From positions 1 through 64,000 of the forward strand of contig WNNJ02001726.1 of assembly GCA_012934845.2 (NCBI GenBank): 64,000 bases of DNA. Direction: 5' to 3'. The notes under the pieces are model-generated. The model was not told the origin of the DNA, did not search any database, and was given only the letters and a program-made list of their open reading frames with translations. The stretch is from Pomphorhynchus laevis. Taxonomy: Eukaryota; Acanthocephala; Palaeacanthocephala; Echinorhynchida; Pomphorhynchidae. The translations under genes and the position numbers were made by a program. Below, in pieces: positions 27,001-39,000 of this stretch (position 1 is its first letter; the number at the start of each line of letters is the position of its first letter).

Positions 27001-30000
27001 AAGAAAATTGAAACATGGAGTACACAGCTTACACTATCATTTGAGGGACAAAAAATACTTGAGCGACAGCGATATAGGTTTCCAAACACCTGGCTAGATG
27101 TTAGTAATATAAGGTCGGAATTTGATGCATTGAGCGAAATTTTGGAGCGCAGAGAATCTGGAATACAACAACAGGTAATGCGCCTTAATTTTGACGAGTA
27201 TATTTAAGCGTGTCTTAAAATTAGCAATTTAAAATAAAAGCCTAATTTGTAATTTACCAACTCTTTTAGTTATCACACGTTTCAACTCTTTTACTTTGAA
27301 ATTTTTTATATACAATTTGGAAAGCGGTTTGTCTGAAATTGTCAGATGACGAATGTTGTTTGTGTTTTGAAAACATTTTTTATTAGAAATTTTAAGAGAT
27401 AATAATAAAATGTTCGATTATTGGTATTTTTTATTTGAATATGAAATTGACATAATTAACCAATTCATAATCATTTAAATTTATTTCAATATAGTCAGTT
27501 AGATTTATTTAGATTTTTTAATTTTTTGATGATAAGCAAAATAATTTTCTCATTTTAAAATGCGTTTATATAGATTTACTGTTAAGATCATATCCTATAA
27601 TATGAATTTTATTTGTAAATTTTTAATTAAAAACATAGGATTATAATTATATAATTATGAAAGATTATATTAAAAATTATTAAAAATTAATATTTTGTTG
27701 ATAGTACAAGTAACCTGAGAAAATCACGAAAATGTTTCAAAATAAGTTGATAACTATAATTATTAATCATAATATCGCTAATAATTAACTTTATTTTCTT
27801 CCATATTCAAAATTTCCAGCTTTATTTGGATATTATCAGTCTCAATGTTTAATAGATTGAGTTACGGTTTCTAAAAATTGCATATTTTTTAATTTAAAAA
27901 TTACGATAATATAATCAAAATATTATATTATTATAATTAAATATTCAACGTAAACTTTTAGGTTCTGTAATATAATCATATAATTAATGTCTGAAGACAT
28001 TTAAGTAATATCTGAAAAGTGTACAACGTTTATTAAATCTGATGTTATAAATTGTATATTTATTTTAATTAAAGCTTTTTAATAATTTAATTATATTATC
28101 ATGTGATATTGGACGTTTTATTAAAATATCAGATGTAATGTCAAGATAGCGGATTTTTTATTGAAATTTCCTTCTTCTGCCTTCGCTGTCAGACGAAGTG
28201 ACATCGCGTGTGATTCTGAGTAGATAAAATCGACACGGAAGACACGTAGCTATGTGGGAATTAGCTGTGATGTCAGAAGAAAGTAGAAACAAGCTGCTTT
28301 TTCTTGAAATTCCCTTCTTCTGCCTTCGCTGTCAGACGAAGTGACATCGCGTGTGATTCTGAGTAGATAAAATCGACACGGAAGACACGTAGCTATGTGG
28401 GAATTAGCTGTGATGTCAGAAGAAAGTAGAAACAAGCAAAAAGAAGAGTGTCGCGGTACTACCAACGACTAGGAATGTCTGCCGGATTTTTATCCGTTGG
28501 AATCCATTGTATAGGAGTTCCATGCATTTCCTGTAAGAAAAGATTCCCCATAGGAACCGTTTTCGCTCTTCCTTTGAGAACTGAATAGTATACACCTATA
28601 TTATCGGTATATATTTCCGCGTCTGGGTATAGCTGATGACCACACCAGGCGGCTAGAAGTTCAGCCTCAAATATTGGAAGTTCATATGGTAATTCATATG
28701 TGTGTACTTCCCCGTCTAAACCAACAATCCCAATTTGAGTTTGGGTGGCATCCACAAAGATTTTTTCATGACATGCCTTTTATTGTTTAGGTAAAATCAG
28801 GGGCTCCTTATCAATGAGCCACTCCAAAAACCAGGACTGCCATGGCTCATCCTGGTAAGGAGCTTGTGCGCAGTGGAAAAGAAAGGCAGATAGTAGTTTA
28901 TCAAACCCCTCAAACCATTCCTTGGCGACTAGAGACTGGCGATTTTAAAATTCTCAAATATGCTACCGCCGCCCTAAAGCGTGATAACGCATCCGAGGTG
29001 ATCTCGACACCATCTGTCGACCAAGTGCCTCCTAAGAAAGTTATTTTCTTGCGAGGTCTAAGAATGCTCTTCCCAATATCATGTGATATTGGACGTTTTA
29101 TTAAAATATCAGATGTAATGTCAAGATAGCGGATTTTTTATTACAAACGGAATAGCGGACAACAGTTAAACTTGACGAATCTTATACGAGGTTTCTCCTA
29201 TTTAACGCCCATAACAATAATTATATTTGTTACAACAATATTATTTTGTTACCTAATACTCCCTAGACAGTTCCCAATTTATATGGGAGGAAATATTAAT
29301 TTTTCCACTCGACACTACTATACCGGATTAAAGTCACTTTTTCGTATATAGTATTATCATATGACATTGTACGTTTAATTAGAATATCCTATGTCTTAAA
29401 TATATATCTTTTACTTTAGATTCATAGCTTACAAATTAAAATCTTGTCTGAAGATGATGCTATTAAGCAGAAAACACAGTTTTTTATACAAAATTGGGGA
29501 AATGATAAACCTGTCATGGTAAGCTACTATTGCGTTTATCATTTACAACAGAACATTTGCATTGTTCTGCAATAAGTTATTAAAATAATATTCATTATTT
29601 TGTTTGTGATTCGGCGAAATCGCATTTGATTGTAAGATGTTTTAAGTATATTTTATTTTTTTTGATTAAATATTTATCAATTCTGAAATTATTGTATGAT
29701 TTATGGAACTAAAAAAATTATAATAGATTGTATTATTTTATAGCAGAAATTATTATTCGATGATATTTAGCGAAATTATCAACATATTGGTGATTTATTT
29801 TATTACCATGAAATAATAATATTTATATTTAAATATTATGTAATTAATTATTTAAAATAATGAATACTTATTATCGTAATTAATCAACATATAACTGTAT
29901 TTTGTTAATTGTAATTTATTTTATTGACAAATTTATTTATCTTTCAATTTTGAAGAGTTCTATTTTTAAGTATTTTGTTCATTGGTATAATGTTTCGTAA

Positions 30001-33000
30001 TCATAAATCTTATGTAAAATGTTAACAAATAATAGAAATCTTAATCAATCGTTTAGTCTGATTGATCGGATCAATCGTTTGCCTTTACTTTCAACCATGT
30101 CGAAAATATTGAACATGTCAATTCTGTAATCGCTGGTTTTAACTCAAAAACCTTTATTTTTGAAATATATATTTTTGTAAATCTTTGTGGATACTACCGA
30201 TCGCTTTGTGTTTAGGGAGAATTGCATCCAAACAAGGCCTGTAAGACACTCGTAAATTACGAGTCAAAATTGTTAAAGTTAAAATCTGAACGTGAAAATG
30301 TTGCAAAAGCAAAAGAAGCATTAGATATCGATGCTAGTGGTGAGTCAAGGTTTACGAGATTTTATGTTTCATTAAATAATATTTCTAAAATAAACTATAA
30401 TTTATTTTAGAAAATGTTAAAATTGTAATTTTAAATTTACGTTTTGTTTAAAAATAATTTTTCATATTTTAAATTGTCATATATTTGCGTCCAATGGAAT
30501 TTTTATTTATATGAATGACATCTATGTAGTTTTATAAAATTAATAATATTTTTTAAAATTTATTTAAATGGCTTTTTATTTGCTGCAGGTAAATGTGGCT
30601 TGTTCTTTGAATATCTACCATGCAATAATCTACTGCTGTATGGGATGATCATTAATCAGGGTAAATTATGACAAATATATATTCATATTTGTCATATTAC
30701 TGTATATATTGTATTTATGCCATATTTATTATTATATTGAATTATCGATGACATTACTAATAAGAATTACAGCGGGTAATTTTTTGTTATTGAAACAACA
30801 GTCATTTTTTATCAATAATATTTTTTATAAATGACTTGAAATGACTTTGTATATATTTTATGATCGATATTTTAAATGTAATTCTTTAATTTTAGTTATA
30901 AATAAATATAAATTAATGTTGTTTGTAAGTTGACGTATCGCTTTTAGCCTTGATAAGTTTAGTCTATTGTTTCATACACATTCTCTAATGTTCTCAATCA
31001 AAAATGCTAAGCTTAAAATTTACAAAATTAAACTCTTATCATTGTATTTTAATATAATATATAATATTCTTATATATAAGTTTTATATAAATATATAAGT
31101 AATATATTTTCAATTAAAAACGCTAAGCTTAAAATTTACAAAATTAAACTCTTATCATTGTATTTTAATATAATATATAATATTGTTATATATAAGTTTT
31201 ATATAAATATAAAAGTAATATATTTTCAATTAAAAATGCTAAGCTTAAAATTTACAAAATTAAACTCTTATCATTGTGTTTTTACATAATATATAATATT
31301 CTTATATATAAGTTTTATATAAATATATAAGTAATATATTTTCAATTAAAAATGCTAAGCTTAAAATTTACAAAATTAAACTCTTATCATTGTATTTTAA
31401 TATAATATATAATATTGTTATATATAAGTTTTATATAAATATAAAAGTAATATATTTTCAATTAAAAATGCTAAGCTTAAAATTTACAAAATTAAACTCT
31501 TATCATTGTATTTTAATATAATATATAATATTGTTATATATAAGTTTTATATAAATATAAAAGTAATATATTTTCAATTAAAAATGCTAAGCTTAAAATT
31601 TACAAAATTAAACTCTTATCATTGTATTTTAATATAATATATAATATTGTTATATATAAGTTTTATATAAATATAAAAGTAATATATTTTCAATTAAAAA
31701 TGCTAAGCTTAAAATTTACAAAATTAAACTCTTATCATTTTTTAAATATAATATATAGTATATGTTATATATAAATTTTATATATAATGTTTAAAAATAT
31801 TTACTACAGCATGAGCTCTGCATTAGTTTCATTGATTTTGAAAAAAAATCACCTTCAATCGAACTTCTACATTTACACAATTTACCCAGGCATAATACTG
31901 ACTATACAGCAAGTTTTTTTACCAAATATGGCATTATATAGGCACATATTTTCAACAAAAACTGTTTTAGATGCATCAGCTTGAAACATAATTTACATTT
32001 AAAGATTCATCTATAAATTACATTATAGTCTGAATATACTATAATGTGTCATTTATAATGTGTTATAGACTGTTATAATTTCTTACTGATATCTATACAC
32101 TCATCTTTTTTAGATATTATAAAGATTTCCATACATCACCTAATTGTATAAAATATATAACTTTAAATATTGTTTTGAATTTTATCTTTAGAGCTTTTTA
32201 GAAACTGTTAACAGTTATTTTTTAGTAAAAAAAGTTCTTTAATTTCTCTCGCTTCAGAAATTGCGTTAATTTTAATTGTATCTAATTGCATCACTTTATA
32301 CGCTTTCTATATCTACACAAAAACTGGAACAATGAAAAATAACAAGTAATTTATGCTAAACAACGCACGAAATTCCTACACATTAAAAACAATTTTTATG
32401 GAATATCATGATTTTTTATGTTAACAAATAATTTATTTGTGAAAATATTGAAAATAATTCGTAAATTTACTATTAAGTAGGTTCAAATTAAAAATAATTT
32501 AATAATTTAAGTATTTTAAAGTCTTAGAATCAAGTTTGAAATGTAGTAGTTTTCACTTTGTTAGTAAAATATTTGATTTTTAGTATAGAGATCAAATATT
32601 AAATGGAGGATGCATTATTACAATCGCGATGATATTAAAATGCTGCATTTTATAACTACTCTGAATTATATAATCAAATTATTTAAAGTATAATTTTTAA
32701 TTATTAATAATATATTAGCGGCAATACAATTCATTCTACACCATTGAAATACATCATCTTTGCATCACATAAACTTGTTCATAAAGGATTGCGCTTATTA
32801 TAGATTGCAATGTGTTATCGATTTTATAATTTTTCGTCTTAAAAATTACAGCTAAAACTGTAATAAAATTATATAATAATTGTTTAATTCCATTGTCAAT
32901 ACTTAGATTAAAGTCCTAGTTAGCGTCTTAGTATTGCTACATATTTATTAAATGCCGGGAACAACTCCCTAACAATCTCAACAATATTTTAGTGCTTTCG

Positions 33001-36000
33001 TTTCAATTTGCTAGTCGAATTTCAGTATTCTTAAGATTTTTAATAATTTTGTAAAAAATTGATCAAATCAATTTTGTATTTTCGATTTTGTAAGCAAATT
33101 AACTTGTTGCCTAATTTTCATTAGAGAACGACAAGCTAAACTATAATTTTAATATTTGCCTGGATGAATTGAACGACCTTAAGCAAGTGTGGAATGAATT
33201 GGTATCCATATGGACAGAAATTGATGAGCTGAGGGACATTCCATGGAATCAAGTTAATCCACGAAAACTGCGTTCCAGCTTGGATAGAATTATACAGGAA
33301 CTAAAACAGAAACCAGCTCGTATGCGTAACTATGCACCATTTGAATACGCAAAGCAAATTGTTGAACGATATATAAAGGTTTGATTTCCTTTGTTGAAAT
33401 GTTTAAGATTTGTAATTTGTTCAGAATAATATCTACATCGTTGATGTAAAGTCAGAGTCTGTTAAAGAGCGCCATTGGCGAGTACTTTGCAAACGTCTTG
33501 GCCTTCCACAAAATATAATCGATCTAACTTTGGGGAAAATTTGGGATTGTGATTTGCAATCACATGACAAACTTATTAAGGAAATAATGACTATTGCTCA
33601 AGGAGAAAAAGCACTGGAGGAATTTTTGCGAATGGTGAAACTTGATTAAAACTTATAAAAATTTCCTCGTTTGTTTCTATTTAGATTTCAGAAACTTGGA
33701 AATCCTACACACTAGATCTTGTTCAATACCAAAATAAATGCAAGATCGTACGTAGCTGGGAGGATATATTGGAAAAGCTTAAAGAACATCTCAGTTCTCT
33801 TTCAGCAATGCGAAATTCACCCTACTTTAAGGTTAATTGCTAAATCGAATTGCTTTTCTAATTCTTCTTTATACTTTGATAGCTCTTTTAGTTGTCTTAG
33901 CTTCTAATAATTATATTTTCCTGATTAAATCCTCATGATTTAATTATCATGATTAGATCCTCATGGCTAGATCCGCGTGGTTAGATTCTCATGGTTAGAT
34001 CCTCATGATAAGATTCTCATGGTTAGTTCCTCATGATTATATCCTCATGATTAGATCATCATAATTAGATGCTCATGATTATATCCTCATGAATGGATCC
34101 TCATGAATAGATCATCATTATTAGATGCTCATGATTGGATCCTCATGATTATATCCTCATGATGATATCTTCAATATTATATCCTCACGAATAGATCTTT
34201 TTTAAACAAACAACCTATTGATATTACTTTCTTTTTGTTAATTTTACGACATTAAAGTTTGTCAATTTTTTCAAAGTTTGACATATTTTGGTACTTGACT
34301 TTTTAAGAAGAGCACTTTTAAATCATTTAATTGATCTTAAAGGTTATTAATTTATAGACCTAATATGTCATTTAATTCTTTAAATTGGAATTTATAGAAT
34401 TAATTCACCAGTTCATTTATAGTCGAATCAATCATAATCTGATATATGACGTATGATATGATATAATCCTTCTATTTGCTTGATAGGAGTTTTGAAATTC
34501 TCGACGGTTTTCTGGTTTTTCTTTTATTGTTATTTGCTCTATAAAAAATATCAAAAATTTTCATAACACTGTACGTTGCATCAATCCTATATTTTTAAAA
34601 TCAACTGCAGTTCGCTATCAACTGCAGTTCGCTACATTTTAGTATTGGTGAACCTAATCAGCTACTGATCCAATATCTTCGTTTCAAGTTTCGGTCCTTT
34701 TAATGTTGGCTGACGATCACTCACTCGTCTGCTTTATTGGCAATTAGATTGACTAGTAATCTATAGTTTGCTATTAAGTATTAAATGTTAACTATTAAAT
34801 GTTCTGGAATCAAACCTAATTTTTCAATGTCGAAATCTTAAGAAATCAGATTTGTGATGTTTTGGTCGAAGTTTTAAAAGGATTAATTTTCTGTCTCAAT
34901 TTTTTACTGAATTTATTACTTTGTAGTGATCATTCCAATAGAAACATATTCTAGTGAATATTTTGTTTAAGGAATTTGCTGAAGAAGCAGCTTCTTGGGA
35001 TAATAAATTAGAGCGAATTAATGCGCTTGTCGATGTATGGATCGATGTACAACGACGATGGGTGTATTTAGATGGCATCTTTGCAGGCGCTACAGATATT
35101 TCTTCATTGCTACCGATCGAAAGTCAAAGGTTTCGAAGGTAGTTTGACGTTTTCGGTTTTACTTTTGCATAGTTGGCCAAAGACTGATAAACTTGCCTTT
35201 TTATATTAAAAATTATTGCAACTTGAAACCCCTTTTAATAATGTTAAATTTAGTTTTTATATTTAAAATTAATTTATTTCAGTTTACAAAATTTTGTAAA
35301 ATGCTACAATTTAATTAATTAATTTAATTAATTCCTTTCAATTATTAAAATTCTCAGTTCATTCAAGTAAAATTAATTAATTTATTTCTTTTAAACGAAA
35401 TTACTTTTAAGTTAAACAATTTCTAACTTGAGAGTTTGATAAATAATAATATATTAAAAATTATTGCAACTTGAAACCCCTTTTAATAATGTTAAATTTA
35501 GTTTTTATATTTAAAATTAATTTATTTCAGTTTACAAAATTTTGTAAAATGCTACAATTGATTTACAATTTTTAATTAATTCCTTTCATTTATTAAAATT
35601 CTCAATTCATTTAAGTAAAATTAATTAATTGTTTTTAAAGGAAATTACTTTTAAGTTAAACAATTTCTAACTTGAGAGTTTGATAATTTTGATGTACTGA
35701 TATTTATAATTAAAAAGGGCTCCGTTTCTAGTTAAAGAGGTTTTTGATTCAAATATTGTATTAAGATTTCTAAGTTTGCTGTAAATAATTTTGATGTATA
35801 GATTGTACTGATAATTTCAATTTAAAAGGGCTCCGGTTATAATTAAAGAGAAGTTTGATTCAAACATTGTAAGCATTCTAATTTCGCTGTTTACGACATA
35901 TACAATTTCGACTGCCTGCTCTAATTTATCAAATTTTCGAATGACAGTAAAAATTTAAGAATGCCTTGCGATTGACCTTGCTTTATTATAAATAAAGCAA

Positions 36001-39000
36001 GGTCAATTTACGGCCACTTTACGTGCACAAAATATTGTCATAATAAACCTCTGAGAGATTTATTTTCCTCTATCAGAAAATGAACTTCTCAGAGGTTTGA
36101 TCTGGTATATTTTGTATATATATTTTGATCAGGTATCATATATTATTTTGTTCCTCGATTAAAAATTCAGTTTTATTGATCGTTTCGTATTCTTAAAAAT
36201 ATTGCTTTCCTTTCAATGTTTTAATTGATACCCGTTTGAAAGTTTGCAGTTTCATTCATTTAATGAAAAAAATTAAATTTGAATTAAATTAAATTTTCAC
36301 TTAAATTTCATTCATTAAAATGAATTAAAATGAAAAATTTACGCAAATTCAGCATATTCTTTGCTTTTTGCTAGCGTCAATTCTGATTTTTTGAATGTGA
36401 TGCAAAAGATTGCCAACACAACGCTACTTATTGACATACTGTCGATAAATGGTATTCAGAAAACAATGGAAAGATTACTAGATATTCTAAATAAGATACA
36501 AAAGGCACTCGGTGAATATTTGGAGAAAGAGAGAGAATCATTTCCAAGGTAATTTGCAATTTTCGATATTTTTAATCATTTCTTTATTCTTTGTTGAAAA
36601 CTGACGTAATCTTTGTAAAATATTTTGAACAAATTGTCCTAATAAAACTAATGATGCTAGTATAGCATTATTATAGCTTAATATAAAAATAAATTAACTG
36701 TTTGTTGATAAGGATCATATACTTTAATTCAAAGTTTTTGTAGTGATCGCGTGATTACAATCTGTCAGAGTTCGTTTATTTCGTTTTGTATTTTCAATCG
36801 GATTTACTTTTAGATTTTATTTCGTTGGAGATGAAGATTTACTTGAAGTCATCGGTAACACGAAAAGTTTAACAAAAATTCAGAAACACTTAAAGAAGAT
36901 GTTTGCTGGTGTTCATACACTGATTACGGATTCTACCGAATCCACAATTTACGGTGTACTTTCAAAGGAAGGTGAAGAGGTAATAATTTACTTTTGAATT
37001 CTTACGAAAAATGAATTGAAAATTATTTGTTTCTTCAAATAATTTGTCAAATGTTTCCGAATTTGGTTTTAGAATGCTTTATCATTTTTTAAATTATTAA
37101 ATATTTTTTTAAGTTATTTAAGTTTAATCAGTGCATTTTCCAATACTATAAATTTGATTATTTTGAATAATTTAATTGCCCTTAACATTCTGAGTCTTTT
37201 TATAAACAAAAATCAGTTTTTCACAAATCTTTTAAAAGTTTGATTTTCAAAAAATAAAAAAAAACATTTGAACATTCAAACTTTTAAATGTTTTTTTTAG
37301 GTCAGAGACACTTTCAAATATTGATCTATTAAGCGTAAAATTAGTTGTTAGGCCAGGTAAATTTTGTATTAATTCCTCGAATTAAGGAATTCATTAACAA
37401 TTAATTTCTTGAAAATAAATTTTTCTGAACACATGAAATGGATCAATTATTATCAGGTTTGAACCGTTTAAATATTTTATATTTGTTCACTAGCAAACGT
37501 TTAAACTAAAAATTGTTAACTTATGGACTGCGATGGTATTTTTAAATGTTTGAACTCAGATTAGACAATCTTTTAAATAAATTTGTATGATTAAAATCAA
37601 CTTACTTTGACATATAACTATATAATTAATATTATTTTTAAATCCTTATTTTCCTATCACTAAATTTATATTTTTAGTTTTATAAAAATCTTTAAGCTTA
37701 TAAACTTCAATAAAAGTTTAAAGTTTTTTTTTTAATTAACAAATTGTCCTATTCCACTAAAAAATTAATTTGAAAATGTATATTTTGAACAAATAAAAAT
37801 ATTTGTTCAACACCCGTTCAACGTTACTAAATTTACTAATTTTTTGTTCGTAAATTTTTTAAACCATTTTCAGTCATCATTTATTACGATGAACTGATTT
37901 AAAAAAGACGCTAACAATTAGAGCATGTTCACCATTAACTGACGATTAACTCACGATTTCGAGCATGTTCACCATTAACTTCATCGTGAACATCGGTGTG
38001 TGCAACTAATAATAAAAAGGAAACCAATTCAATAAGCGCGTAATTATTCTTTAAATTGCAAAATATTCCCCACATTTGAGATATTCATTTTGCTTTGATA
38101 TACTTTTTATATATTATATATCCTTTTATATACTATATATTTCGAATGAAGATTTTCGTTAGTGAGAATGCATCCAATTTGGAATCCAAAGAGACTAAAC
38201 TAATTTTAGAGAAATTAGTTTCTTTTTTGGTATCATTTTCTATAAAACAATTAATTTCATTACTCATTTTGATTAATGGAATTTGAGCTTTTATGTGAAA
38301 CTTTAATGTTTCAATTCTTATGCTTTTAGGTTAAAATTATAAAGCCTATTATTTTGGAAAAGTCAATGCGAATAAATGATTGGCTTACTCGGTTAGATCA
38401 GGCTATTCGTATGACACTGTCTACTCAGCTTTCAAAATGCATTCAGGATTATATTTTACTTTTAAATCAGAATTTTTCTGAACACATGAAATGGATCAAT
38501 GATTATCAGGTTTGAACCGTATAAATATTTTTATCTATTTTTTTGTTCACTTGCAAAAGTTTTAAATTGTTACTGTTTATTTAGTTATGATTTTGTGGGT
38601 GTATAATCGTGCTAGTTTTTATATGTTGTAAAAATATATTAGGATTTAGGTAATATATTACTTAAATTATCTATTTAGATAATTTTGGTAATATAGGTGA
38701 TAAAGATTTTTATATACCTCATTGTTATATGAATATTTATTGCTTTAATTTTTTTAATTTTTTTCACATTTTTATGGTTATCGATTATTTGCTGATAATC
38801 GATTAATTAATTAATCGAATATAAGCCGTATACTGAGCACTTTGATTTATTTGAAGTTTCACAATTTTACTAAAAGCAGTTTCTTGCACGTCCAGTGATG
38901 TCGCAATTTTCCTCGACAAAAAATTTGGAATAAGCAATCTATCGCATTTACTAAATACCTGAAATGTAATATTTAAGGAAATATACTTTTTGTTATCGAA

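Larger units (their letters stand above)
28097..29142 (-). mobile_element. Broken retroelement fossil, RT and RNase H remnant
   Basis: Minus-strand remnant, read from about 29060 to 28459, of a retroelement polymerase: end of reverse transcriptase ([13 protein letters not shown]), connection region, then RNase H with [21 protein letters not shown] and NPADIPSR. The RNase H most resembles those of DIRS-like and hepadnavirus-like retroelements; Ty3 kin are possible. The remnant is bounded by identical 66-bp direct repeats and is a fragment with at least a few breaks. No capsid, envelope or integrase part is seen. The identical end repeats suggest a fairly recent event. Confidence 0.65.
27175..29419. 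other. Intron 21 (2245 nt)
   Basis: The AT-rich left half (27175-28096) holds nothing recognised. The right half holds a retroelement fossil between 66-bp direct repeats (28097-29142). A diverged copy of the same repeat lies near 29363-29405. Confidence 0.8.
30340..33124. other. Intron 23 (2785 nt)
   Basis: Contains a candidate 72-nt cassette exon (30589-30660) and a 116-bp minisatellite (about 31000-31760). A 65-codon frame at 31787-31984 resembles nothing known. The remainder is AT-rich. Confidence 0.75.
33832..34971. other. Intron 26 (1140 nt)
   Basis: Holds a degenerate 15-bp tandem repeat (33932-34195) and a SINE-body fragment (about 34645-34740). The rest is AT-rich. Confidence 0.75.
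35139..36374. other. Intron 27 (1236 nt)
   Basis: Contains a 248-bp-spaced tandem duplication (35203-35687), a second short duplication (35707-35900) and two hairpins (35972-36006, 36045-36098). Confidence 0.85.

Noticed and set aside
28842-29129. 95-codon plus-strand frame over the retroelement
   Set aside because: It is antisense to the reverse-transcriptase remnant, which explains the open frame.
31787-31984. 65-codon frame after the minisatellite as an exon
   Set aside because: No dynein similarity, no gap in the dynein alignment at this point and no suitable splice signals.
35972-36006. Terminator hairpin
   Set aside because: Intrinsic terminators are a bacterial feature; this is inside an intron of an animal gene.
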